A DNA stretch of 64,000 bases from Streptosporangium album (GTDB lineage Bacteria; Actinomycetota; Actinomycetes; Streptosporangiales; Streptosporangiaceae), in the NCBI RefSeq assembly GCF_014203795.1, contig NZ_JACHJU010000001.1, forward strand, positions 4,340,001-4,404,000, in the 5' to 3' direction. The notes beneath the pieces are model-generated. The model ran no database searches, was not told where the DNA came from, and was given only the letters and a program-made list of their open reading frames with translations. Positions within the stretch are counted from its first letter, which is position 1, and every line of letters starts with the position of its first letter. A program made the position numbers and the translations under genes. This document shows, in pieces, positions 9,301 to 16,322 of this stretch.

Positions 9301-11253
9301 GGCGTGGACATCCAGACCACGGACTTCACGGTGGTCGGCGTCGGCGACATGTCCGGCGACGTGTTCGGCAACGGCATGCGGCTCTCCCAGCACATCAGGC
9401 TGCTCGCCGCCTTCGACCACCGGCACATCTTCGTCGACCCCGCCCCGGACGCCGCGCGCAGCTACGCCGAGCGCGCCCGGCTGTTCGCGCTGCCCCGCAG
9501 CTCGTGGGCCGACTACGACACCTCGCTCATCACCCAGGGCGGCGGCGTCTGGCCGCGGACGGCCAAGTCGATCCCGATCTCCCCGCAGATGCGCGCCGCG
9601 CTCGGCATCGCCGACGGCGTGATCTCGATGGCCCCCAACGACCTGATCAGCGCCATCCTGCGGGCCCCCGTCGACCTGCTGTGGAACGGGGGCATCGGCA
9701 CCTACGCCAAGGCGTCGAGCGAGTCCAACATCGACGTCGGCGACAAGGCCAACGACGGCCTGCGGGTCAACGCCTCCGAGCTGCGCTGCAAGGTGATCGG
9801 CGAGGGCGGCAACCTGGGCTTCACCCAGCTGGCGCGGATCGAGTTCGCGCTCAGCGGCGGGCTCGTCAACACCGACTTCATCGACAACACCGCGGGTGTG
9901 GACACCTCCGACCACGAGGTGAACATCAAGGTCCTGCTGGACCGGGCGGTCCGCGACGGCGAGCTCACCGACAAGCAGCGCAACCAGCTCCTCCTCGCCA
10001 TGACCGACGAGGTCGGGCAGCTCGTCCTGCGGGACAACTACGACCAGAACGTGGTGCTGGCCGCCGCCCGCGCGCAGGCGCCCGAGATGCTGCACGTCCA
10101 CTCGCGCCAGCTCCGCAAGCTGGAACGGGCCGGACTGGTCAACCGGGAGCTGGAGTTCCTGCCCTCGGACAAGGCGCTCGCCGAGCGGCGCCAGGCCGGG
10201 CTCGGGCTGACCGCACCGGAGTTCTCGGTGCTGCTGGCCTACACCAAGCTGGTGGTGGACGCCGAGATCCTCGGCTCCGACCTGCCCGACGACCCCTACC
10301 TGGCGTCCTGGCTGGTGTCCTACTTCCCGACGGCGCTGCGCGAGCGTTTCCGCGACTACATGGACGCCCATCCGCTCCGCCGGGAGATCATCACCACCGG
10401 CGTGGTGAACGACCTGGTCAACTCCAGCGGAACCACCTTCATGTTCCGTCTCGGAGAGGAGAGCGGCGCGTCCACCCCGGACATCGCCCGCGCCTACCTC
10501 GTCACGCGTGAGGTCTTCGACCTGCCCAGTTTCTGGCGGCAGATCGAGGAGCTGGACAACAAGGTGGACACCTCAACTCAGATCGCCATGGAGCTGGAGG
10601 CCCGCAAGCTGGCCGAGCGCGGCACCCGCTGGCTGCTCGGCAACCGCCGCGCGCCGCTGGACCTGGCCTCCACGGTGAGCTTCTTCGCCAAGGGCATGAA
10701 CGGCATGCTGGCGGACGTGCCCAAGCTGCTGACCGGCTCCGACCTGGTGGCGTTCGAGGAGCGCCGGGACGGGTTCATCGCCCGGGGCGTGCCCGCCGAG
10801 CTGGCCGAGCGGGTCTCCGCGATGGTCCCGGCCTACTCCACGTTCGACCTGGTGGAGGTTGCCTTCTACACCGGCAGGCCGGTGAGCGAGGTGGCCGAGG
10901 TCTACTTCGACCTGGCCGACCGGCTCCAGCTCTCCGGGCTCCGGGAGCGCATCATCGCCCTGCCCAGGGACAACCGGTGGAACTCCATGGCCAGGGCCGC
11001 GCTCCGCGACGACCTCTACGCCGCGCACGCCACGCTCACCCGTGACGTCATGCTGCACAGCACGCCGGGACTGTCGCCCGAGGAGCGCCTGGCGCACTGG
11101 GCCGAGGCCAACTCGGCGGCGATGAGCCGGGCCAGGCAGACCCTGTCGGAGATCTGGGAGAGCGACAACTTCGACCTTGCCACGCTCTCGGTGGCGCTGC
11201 GTGCGATCCGCACGCTGGTGACCGCCACCAACCTGCCGCCCAGCGAGGCCTGA
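6376..11253 (+). CDS. gdh: NAD-specific glutamate dehydrogenase, large (about 180 kDa) type
   Basis: A 1625-residue cytosolic enzyme that oxidatively deaminates glutamate to 2-oxoglutarate and ammonia with NAD, mainly for glutamate catabolism. It belongs to the very large Bac_GDH class described from Streptomyces and mycobacteria. The N-terminal half is the regulatory/ACT-like part. The catalytic core contains GGLRWSDRMEDFRTEVLG and the lysine loop VPTGSKGGFVAK near residue 850, then the dinucleotide-binding region with VVGVGDMSGDVFGNGM. The C-terminal third is helical. The ATG at 6376 has a consensus AAAGGAG ten nt upstream; open sequence further upstream has no coding character and is excluded. 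The length agrees with the family. A perfect hairpin follows. Confidence 0.95.
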   Translation: MPLDEAKDELLRSAAEMCAHTPGSDHLGVEEALAYLRFYYRHVAPEDLLNRNPVDVYGPAMAQRQLAENRPQGRALVRAYTPSLEEHGWDPGSSVIEVVTDDMSFLVDSVTMELDRHHIGTQLVVHPQMRVRRDMTGRLLHGAGDDVTGQTLVESWMHFEIDRQADSAALRGLETDLQRVLGDVRYAVEDSVKMRALALQTAEDVSVSPPPLDLAGVEDSLELMRWLADGHFTFLGYREYRLEEGEEGAALRPVPGTGLGILRHDKAGSDSFAALSPELRAKAREKQQMLIVTKANTRATVYRPTYLDYVGVKLFDAEGEVVGERRFLGLLTHVAYSESISRIPVLRRKLAEVLELAGLAPDSHDGKDLIEILETFPRDELFQTSVEQLLPIALGVLRLRERKQVKVFLRPDDYGRYVSCLIYLPRDRYTTKIRVKMQEILLKALGGTSYDYSAMIGESALARLHVVVRSERGKPLDSDAVNVEELEGRLAGATRSWDDDLATAIAELSSEEEAPRLIRRYAMAFPEGYKADFPARMAVADLRRLELLAGSSDEIGMNLYEPYEALDGERRFKLYRIGAPISLSHVLPLLQRMGVEVVDERPYEIDRDNDPNTKDAWIYDFGLRYTPSGEVDRDEFKRLFQDAFGALWRGRVESDGFNGLVLAAGLTWEQAEILRVYAKYLRQAGTTFSQDYIERVLLGNVRLARLLVRLFEARLDPRRSEEVRSELQEAMQEEILGALDEVASLDEDRILRAYLEMIKATLRTNYFQRVDGERKPYISLKFDSPSISVLPLPRPKFEVFVYSPRVEGVHLRFGKVARGGLRWSDRMEDFRTEVLGLVKAQMVKNTVIVPTGSKGGFVAKNPPKSGAREDVLAEGIACYRMFISGLLDITDNLVDGQVVPPADVVRHDGDDTYLVVAADKGTATFSDIANDVAKKYGFWLGDAFASGGSIGYDHKGMGITARGAWESVKYHFRTTGVDIQTTDFTVVGVGDMSGDVFGNGMRLSQHIRLLAAFDHRHIFVDPAPDAARSYAERARLFALPRSSWADYDTSLITQGGGVWPRTAKSIPISPQMRAALGIADGVISMAPNDLISAILRAPVDLLWNGGIGTYAKASSESNIDVGDKANDGLRVNASELRCKVIGEGGNLGFTQLARIEFALSGGLVNTDFIDNTAGVDTSDHEVNIKVLLDRAVRDGELTDKQRNQLLLAMTDEVGQLVLRDNYDQNVVLAAARAQAPEMLHVHSRQLRKLERAGLVNRELEFLPSDKALAERRQAGLGLTAPEFSVLLAYTKLVVDAEILGSDLPDDPYLASWLVSYFPTALRERFRDYMDAHPLRREIITTGVVNDLVNSSGTTFMFRLGEESGASTPDIARAYLVTREVFDLPSFWRQIEELDNKVDTSTQIAMELEARKLAERGTRWLLGNRRAPLDLASTVSFFAKGMNGMLADVPKLLTGSDLVAFEERRDGFIARGVPAELAERVSAMVPAYSTFDLVEVAFYTGRPVSEVAEVYFDLADRLQLSGLRERIIALPRDNRWNSMARAALRDDLYAAHATLTRDVMLHSTPGLSPEERLAHWAEANSAAMSRARQTLSEIWESDNFDLATLSVALRAIRTLVTATNLPPSEA

Positions 11254-11260
11254 CCGGCAT

Positions 11261-11302
11261 CCCGGCGGTCCGGGCCCCGTCCGAGGGGCCCGGACCGCCG
11301 GG
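11261..11302 (+). terminator. Strong terminator after glutamate dehydrogenase
   Basis: A perfect 18-bp stem (CCCGGCGGTCCGGGCCCC and its complement) with a 6-nt loop begins 8 nt after the stop codon. It separates this gene from the convergent lipoprotein gene. Confidence 0.85.
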
Positions 11303-11362
11303 ACACCCGGGCCATGGCCGTTCCGGCCGCCTCACGGACGTCCGCGCCCGCGAGAGCCCCCC

Positions 11363-12406
11363 TCAGGAGACGAACAGCTTGGTGATGCCGCCCAGGTAAC
11401 CGATGACCCTGGCCGGCCTGTGGCTGTCCCTCGCCGGGACGGTGCTCACGTACAGCTGCGTCTCGACGGTGCGGAGCTGCTTCCTGGCGGAACTCGCCCC
11501 CGCCAGCTTCCGATTCTTCGCCGGCACCCGGATCTCCGTCGCGCAGGGCTCGATCGCGGTCGTCACGGTGGTGGTCCTGATCAGCGAGTATGTGACCATG
11601 GCCCCGCCGTCGACGGTGCGCAGCGCGTGGATCGGGTAGCTGCCCGCGGCGAAGATCGAGTCGTAGTCCATGCACTGGTCATGCCGGTAGTCCATCCGCT
11701 TGGCCGCGATCTCGTCGGCGTAGCCGGTGGTGTGCGGGCCCTTCGCGACCAGCCCGGCCGTGAACCCCCGGCCGCCCTCCTCCGCCGAGGTCGCGTGGAG
11801 CGGGGCCATGAGCCGGGGGCTGATCGCGATGGTCCTGTCCTCGGAACTCAGCGCGGTGGCGTAGCCCTGCGGATCCTTGGCGATCTCCGGTGCACGCTCC
11901 CCCGGCTCCAGCAGGGAGGTGGAGCTGAGGGACCACCTCTCCTCACCATATTTGATCAAGATCAGTACGGCGGTGCGGGTGTCACCCGCCTCGTCCCTGC
12001 GGTTCACGATCGCGGCGAACCAGAGAGGGCCGCGCTGCGTCCGGGGGACCAGCACCTGCGGACTGCCCCAGGTGTAGTGGGGGAGCGCGCTCGTCGGGTC
12101 GTTGAGGGCGACCGTCGTCAGGGCCTCCTGCCCGTCGCGGCTCTGCTGCCGCATGTTCCTGACGTCGGCGTCCTGGCGCGGCATGGCGCGGCTCAGCACC
12201 TCCTGCGCGCCCAGGACACCCGCCAGCTCCTTCCGTGCCTCCGCGAGCGTGACCGGGGGCTCGGCCAGAGCGGCGGGGGAGGGGGTGGGGCCGGCGGCCG
12301 GGGGCCTCTGCTCTGTCGCTCCGCCGCCGGAGCCCGAGCACGCCGCGGTCATGGTCACCAGGGTCAGGACGAGCACGAGCAGACTCCGTCGCCCACGTCC
12401 CCGCAC
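11363..12406 (-). CDS. Secreted lipoprotein of unknown function
   Basis: A 347-residue predicted lipoprotein: basic N-terminus RGRGRR, hydrophobic core, and lipobox TAAC, with the acylated Cys near residue 22. A Pro/Ser/Thr-rich linker follows, then a globular part of about 300 residues (for example YTWGSPQVLVPRT and MDYDSIFAAGSYPIHALRT) that I cannot assign to a named family. It should sit on the outer face of the membrane. I chose the GTG at 12406 because GGGAGG lies 5 nt upstream; in-frame ATGs at 12439 and 12448 lack a Shine-Dalgarno site and would put about 11-14 residues before the signal peptide. It is divergent from prfB, with 98 nt between the starts. Confidence 0.75.
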   Translation of the reverse strand: MRGRGRRSLLVLVLTLVTMTAACSGSGGGATEQRPPAAGPTPSPAALAEPPVTLAEARKELAGVLGAQEVLSRAMPRQDADVRNMRQQSRDGQEALTTVALNDPTSALPHYTWGSPQVLVPRTQRGPLWFAAIVNRRDEAGDTRTAVLILIKYGEERWSLSSTSLLEPGERAPEIAKDPQGYATALSSEDRTIAISPRLMAPLHATSAEEGGRGFTAGLVAKGPHTTGYADEIAAKRMDYRHDQCMDYDSIFAAGSYPIHALRTVDGGAMVTYSLIRTTTVTTAIEPCATEIRVPAKNRKLAGASSARKQLRTVETQLYVSTVPARDSHRPARVIGYLGGITKLFVS

Positions 12407-12490
12407 GTCCGCCTCCCGATGGTCTCCTCCCGCGCCCATGCTAGCCATGGCCCGGGTGCGAGCCGTACACAACGGGGTTCGGCGGTCGCG

Positions 12491-12496
12491 TACCCT
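12491..12496 (+). promoter_or_regulatory. -10 element of a leaderless prfB transcript
   Basis: TACCCT (TANNNT) ends 8 nt before the GTG of prfB, and no Shine-Dalgarno site is present. This geometry puts the transcription start at or next to the start codon. No clear -35 is seen. Confidence 0.5.
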
Positions 12497-12504
12497 TTAC
12501 AGAC

Positions 12505-13620
12505 GTGGCACTCATCGACCCGGCAGAAGAGATCACCGAGCTTACCGGCACGCTGAACAGCATTCAGGACGTGCTCGACGTCGACGCGATACGCAAGCAG
12601 CTCGAAGAGCTCGGTGAGCAGGCCGCCGCGCCCGACCTGTGGAACGACCAGGAGCAGGCTCAGAAGGTCACGAGCAAGCTCTCCTACCTGCAGGGTGAGA
12701 TCAACAGGATCGAGTCCCTGAGCCGGCGGCTCGAGGATCTGAGCGTGCTGTACGAACTCGCCGCCGCCGAGGACGACGAGGACACCCGCGAGGAGGCCGA
12801 CCGCGAGCTGGCGACCCTGAAGGGCGACATCGGCGCCCTGGAGGTCCGCACCCTGCTCTCGGGCGAGTACGACGCGCGGGAGGCGGTCGTCACGATCCAG
12901 TCCCAGGCCGGTGGCGTGGACGCCGCCGACTGGGCGCAGATGCTCCAGCGGATGTATCTGCGGTGGGCCGAGCGCAAGGGCTACCCGGCCGAGGTCTACG
13001 AGACCTCCTACGCCGAGGAGGCCGGGATCAAGTCGACGACCTTCACCGTGAAGGCGCCCTACGCCTACGGCACGCTCCGCGGCGAGCACGGCACGCACCG
13101 GCTGGTCCGCATCAGCCCGTTCGACAACCAGGGCCGCCGCCAGACCTCCTTCGCCGGTGTCGACGTCGTGCCGGTCGTGGAGACGACCGACCACATCGAC
13201 ATCAACGAAGACGACCTGCGCGTCGACGTCTACCGGTCCTCCGGCCCCGGCGGCCAGGGCGTCAACACCACCGACTCGGCGGTCCGCCTGACCCACCTGC
13301 CCACCGGCATCGTGGTCTCCTGCCAGAACGAGCGCTCCCAGCTGCAGAACAAGGCGACCGCGATGGCGGTTCTGCAGTCCAAGCTTCTGGAGCGCAAGCG
13401 GCAGGAGGAGGCCGCGGCGCTGAACGAGATCCGGGGCGAGTCCACCACCTCGTGGGGCACCCAGATCCGCAACTACGTGCTGCACCCCTACCAGATCGTC
13501 AAGGATCTGCGGACGGGGACCGAGGCGGGCAACCCCAGCGCGGTCCTCGACGGCGACCTCGACGAGTTCATCGAGTCGGAGATCCGCTGGACCCGCCGCC
13601 AGGAGTCGGGCGCCGAGTAG
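12505..13620 (+). CDS. prfB: Peptide chain release factor 2
   Basis: A 371-residue class I release factor that recognises UAA/UGA and triggers peptidyl-tRNA hydrolysis. An N-terminal helical domain (to about residue 110) is followed by the codon-recognition region with the RF2 signature SPF in [15 protein letters not shown]. The catalytic loop is [16 protein letters not shown] with GGQ at residues 249-251. The reading frame is continuous: there is no in-frame UGA early in the gene, so the programmed +1 frameshift that autoregulates prfB in Escherichia coli is absent. GTG start, probably leaderless. The ftsEX-smpB genes follow downstream, a common actinobacterial order. Confidence 0.97.
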   Translation: MALIDPAEEITELTGTLNSIQDVLDVDAIRKQLEELGEQAAAPDLWNDQEQAQKVTSKLSYLQGEINRIESLSRRLEDLSVLYELAAAEDDEDTREEADRELATLKGDIGALEVRTLLSGEYDAREAVVTIQSQAGGVDAADWAQMLQRMYLRWAERKGYPAEVYETSYAEEAGIKSTTFTVKAPYAYGTLRGEHGTHRLVRISPFDNQGRRQTSFAGVDVVPVVETTDHIDINEDDLRVDVYRSSGPGGQGVNTTDSAVRLTHLPTGIVVSCQNERSQLQNKATAMAVLQSKLLERKRQEEAAALNEIRGESTTSWGTQIRNYVLHPYQIVKDLRTGTEAGNPSAVLDGDLDEFIESEIRWTRRQESGAE

Positions 13621-13636
13621 CGACGTGTGGCGCCGA

Positions 13637-13665
13637 GGGGGCGTGAGGGTGCCTCTGACGCCCCC
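13637..13665 (+). terminator. Terminator after prfB
   Basis: An 8-bp stem GGGGGCGT/ACGCCCCC with a 13-nt loop, 16 nt after the prfB stop. A second small hairpin (GGGTGCCC/GGGGACCC) follows directly. Confidence 0.6.
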
Positions 13666-13712
13666 GGGTGCCCTTCGGGGACCCTTCTTGAGGTCTTCTG
13701 CCGCCGGGCGCC

Positions 13713-13904
13713 TCAGGCGCCCGTGAGGTGTCTCAGGGCAAGGGTGAGGAAGAAGAGCGCGATCAGGGCGAGAGAGATCAGCGCGGGGGTCATCCCGCCC
13801 GGTCCGTGGTGGTGCATCCGCTCCCGGTTGGCGCGGCACAGTGGGCAGCGGCCCTCCGCGACAGGGTGAGCACACCCCGCGCAGACGAGGTCTTCACAGC
13901 TCAT
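13713..13904 (-). CDS. Small zinc-ribbon-like membrane protein, convergent with prfB
   Basis: A 63-residue protein. Residues 1-26 hold two Cys pairs (MSCEDLVCAGC and CPLC) that could bind zinc or iron, followed by HHHGPGG, then a single transmembrane helix (about 40-58: LISLALIALFFLTLALR). The composition and order (Cys-rich head, His patch, one helix) are too regular for a chance frame, and small proteins of this design are, from memory, found beside prfB/ftsE in other actinomycetes. The function is unknown; a membrane-bound metal-binding or redox-sensing role is only a guess. The stop codon lies in the 3-nt loop of a GGGCGCC/GGCGCCC hairpin (13706-13722) that may end the transcript. Confidence 0.7.
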   Translation of the reverse strand: MSCEDLVCAGCAHPVAEGRCPLCRANRERMHHHGPGGMTPALISLALIALFFLTLALRHLTGA

Positions 13905-13999
13905 GATGTCCTCCCTCTTCGAGGTCAGAACTACTTTATGTGGTCATTGCCGTGCGCCGAATCGTTTTGTTTCCGTTATGGACTTTCCATGCCAGTCTT

Positions 14000-14122
14000 C
14001 CCCCTAGACTGGGCTCCGGCCAACCGGAACGTCGATCACAGGTAAAGATCGGCGCCCCCCGGCCGGCGAGAGGCGGAAGTGGACCTCTGTCCCTCCCGCG
14101 ACCGTCCTACCCCCTAGACTGG
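14000..14122 (+). repeat. 13-bp direct repeat upstream of ftsE containing TAGACT
   Basis: CCCCCTAGACTGG occurs at 14000-14012 and at 14110-14122, 110 bp apart. Each copy contains TAGACT, a good actinobacterial -10 hexamer. The first copy also forms an inverted repeat CCAGTC/GACTGG (13992-14012). The second TAGACT (14115-14120) would start transcription about 13 nt before the ftsE GTG. The 235-nt gap between the small CxxC gene and ftsE holds no gene. Confidence 0.45.
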
Positions 14123-14139
14123 CATGCCGTGATGCGCCC

Positions 14140-14829
14140 GTGATCCATTTTGATAATGTCACCAAGGTCTACGCGAACCAGAACCGCCCCGCGTTGGACC
14201 ACGTCAGCGTTGATGTCGACAAGGGCGAGTTCGTGTTCCTCGTCGGCCCCTCGGGCTCCGGAAAGTCGACTTTTCTCCGCCTGGTCCTGAAGGAGGAGCG
14301 CCCCAACTCGGGAGCGATCCATGTGGCCGGCAAGGATCTCGCCCGACTGTCCAATTTCAAGATCCCACACCTGCGCCGCCGGATCGGCTGCGTCTTCCAG
14401 GACTTCCGGCTCCTGCCGAACAAGAACGTGTACGAGAACGTCGCGTTCGCCCTGGAGGTCATCGGCAAACCCCGGCGGTTCATCCGCAAGGTCGTGCCCG
14501 AGGTCGTCGAGCTCGTCGGCCTGGAGGGCAAGGCTCACCGGATGCCCGACGAGCTGTCCGGTGGCGAGCAGCAGCGAGTCGCGATGGCCCGCGCCTTCGT
14601 CAACCGGCCTATGATCCTGCTTGCTGACGAGCCGACCGGAAACATCGACCCGGCGACGAGCATCGGCATCATGAAAGTGCTCGACCGGATCAACCGGACC
14701 GGCACCACCGTCGTCATGGCCACGCACGATGCGGCCATCGTCGACTCCATGCGCAAGCGCGTAGTGGAACTGGAGGACGGAAAGATCGTCCGAGACCAGT
14801 CGCGTGGCGTGTACGGCCAGGCGTACTGA
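14140..14829 (+). CDS. ftsE: Cell-division ATP-binding protein FtsE
   Basis: A 229-residue ABC ATPase that pairs with FtsX at the division septum and couples ATP hydrolysis to activation of peptidoglycan hydrolases in the envelope. Walker A is [11 protein letters not shown] (about residue 36), the signature [15 protein letters not shown] (about 138) and Walker [14 protein letters not shown] (about 160), followed by the switch His in MATHDAAIV. The GTG start has no Shine-Dalgarno site and lies about 13 nt after a predicted transcription start. The gene is 31 nt upstream of ftsX and clearly in one operon with it. Confidence 0.96.
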   Translation: MIHFDNVTKVYANQNRPALDHVSVDVDKGEFVFLVGPSGSGKSTFLRLVLKEERPNSGAIHVAGKDLARLSNFKIPHLRRRIGCVFQDFRLLPNKNVYENVAFALEVIGKPRRFIRKVVPEVVELVGLEGKAHRMPDELSGGEQQRVAMARAFVNRPMILLADEPTGNIDPATSIGIMKVLDRINRTGTTVVMATHDAAIVDSMRKRVVELEDGKIVRDQSRGVYGQAY

Positions 14830-14860
14830 CACCAGGACCAGAGACAGCGACAGGAAGAGC

Positions 14861-15766
14861 ATGCGGGCAAACTTCATCTTCTCCGAGGTCTGGATCGGCC
14901 TCCGCCGTAACCTCACGATGACCATCGCGGTCATCGTGACCGTGGCCATCGGCATGGCGCTGCTGGGTGTGGGTCTGATGATCAACTCTCAGATCTCCAG
15001 CATGAAGGACTACTGGTCGGACAAGGTCGAGGTCTCGGTCTTCCTGTGCAAGAAGGACGACCCCTTCCCACAGTGCAAGGGCAGCGGTGGCGTCAACGCC
15101 CAGGAGCAGGCCGCGCTCAAGGCGCAGATCGAGGCGATGCCCCAGGTCCAGGGCGTGGAGTTCGAGAACGCGGCCATGGCCTACAAGAACTACAAGGAGC
15201 AGTTCAAGAACGACACCGTGATGCTCTCCGCGATCCAGGTGGAGGACATGCCGGAGTCGTTCCGGGTCAAGCTCAAGGATCCCAACACCTACGAGGCGGT
15301 GATCTCGGCGCTCAACGGCGCCAAAGGGGTCTCCAACGTGGTGAACCAGAAGGCGATCCTGGAGAAGTTCTTCGGACTGCTGGAGAGCCTCGGCTGGGCG
15401 GCTCTGGTGATCGCGATCATCCTGGTCTTCGCCGCCGCGCTGCTGATCGGCAACACGGTCCGGCTGTCGGCCTACAACCGCAGACGTGAGACCGGCATCA
15501 TGCGGCTGGTCGGGGCCTCCAACCTCTACATCCAGCTCCCGTTCGTGATGGAGGGGGTCATCGCCGGTCTTCTCGGCGGTGTGGTGGCGGCGATGCTGTT
15601 GATCGTCAGCAAGGTGTTCCTCTTCGACAAGGTGCAGGCCTACCTCGCCAACAGCGAGCTCACCTGGGAGACCGTGGCGACGGTGATCACCTTTACGATG
15701 ATCATCGGTGTGCTCATCTGTGTCCTCGCCTCGTTCGTCACGCTCCGCCGCTACCTGCGGGTGTGA
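14861..15766 (+). CDS. ftsX: Cell-division protein FtsX (permease-like)
   Basis: A 301-residue integral membrane partner of FtsE. One transmembrane helix near residues 20-42 (MTIAVIVTVAIGMALLGVG) is followed by an extracellular loop of about 140 residues containing a Cys pair (FLCKKDDPFPQCK), then three helices in the C-terminal third, which is the FtsX topology. The extracellular loop is where actinobacterial FtsX contacts NlpC/P60 hydrolases. The ATG at 14861 follows AGGAAG. The gene ends 86 nt before smpB. Confidence 0.95.
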   Translation: MRANFIFSEVWIGLRRNLTMTIAVIVTVAIGMALLGVGLMINSQISSMKDYWSDKVEVSVFLCKKDDPFPQCKGSGGVNAQEQAALKAQIEAMPQVQGVEFENAAMAYKNYKEQFKNDTVMLSAIQVEDMPESFRVKLKDPNTYEAVISALNGAKGVSNVVNQKAILEKFFGLLESLGWAALVIAIILVFAAALLIGNTVRLSAYNRRRETGIMRLVGASNLYIQLPFVMEGVIAGLLGGVVAAMLLIVSKVFLFDKVQAYLANSELTWETVATVITFTMIIGVLICVLASFVTLRRYLRV

Positions 15767-15852
15767 CGCGGCCGTGTCCATGACCCGCTCGCCCGGGCGC
15801 CCTCCGCGCTCGGGCGCGGCCCGCCGCCCCGGACCCCGGTAGGCTCAGGGAC

Positions 15853-16320
15853 ATGCCACGTGAGACCGGGCGGAAGGTCATCGCCCAGAACAAGCGTGCC
15901 TGGCACGATTACCACATCGAGGACACCTACGAAGCTGGTCTCGTGTTGCAGGGCACCGAGGTCAAGTCGCTCCGTCTTGGCCGAGCATCCCTCCTCGACG
16001 GCTACGCGGTGATCAAGGACGGCGAGGCCTGGTTGATCAACGTCCACATCCCCGAGTACACCATGGGGACATGGACGAACCACGCGGCGCGTCGCACCCG
16101 GAAGCTGCTGCTGCACCGTAAGGAGATCGACAAGCTGGTCTCCAAGACCAAGGAGGGCGGCCTCACCCTGGTGCCGCTCGCGATCTACTTCAAGGACGGC
16201 AAGGCCAAGATCGAGATTGGTCTTGCGAAGGGCAAGAAGGACTGGGACAAGCGGCAGACGCTGGCCGAGAATCAGGCCAAACGTGAGATGGCCCGCTCGC
16301 TGAGGTACAGGAACAGGTAA
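15853..16320 (+). CDS. smpB: SsrA-binding protein SmpB
   Basis: A 155-residue RNA-binding protein that carries tmRNA to stalled ribosomes. The oligonucleotide-binding barrel includes [18 protein letters not shown] and [10 protein letters not shown] near the middle, and the basic C-terminal tail is [17 protein letters not shown], which mimics the codon-anticodon helix in the A site. The length is typical. Its RNA partner ssrA lies about 2.2 kb downstream on the same strand. The next gene starts 2 nt after the stop. Confidence 0.97.
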   Translation: MPRETGRKVIAQNKRAWHDYHIEDTYEAGLVLQGTEVKSLRLGRASLLDGYAVIKDGEAWLINVHIPEYTMGTWTNHAARRTRKLLLHRKEIDKLVSKTKEGGLTLVPLAIYFKDGKAKIEIGLAKGKKDWDKRQTLAENQAKREMARSLRYRNR

Positions 16321-16322
16321 TT

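Noticed and set aside
6355..10371. A 1338-codon open frame on the minus strand
   Set aside because: Antisense to glutamate dehydrogenase, low complexity, no motif; an artefact of codon bias.
12505..13620. Programmed frameshift in prfB
   Set aside because: The frame is continuous from the GTG through GGQ to the stop and there is no early in-frame UGA.
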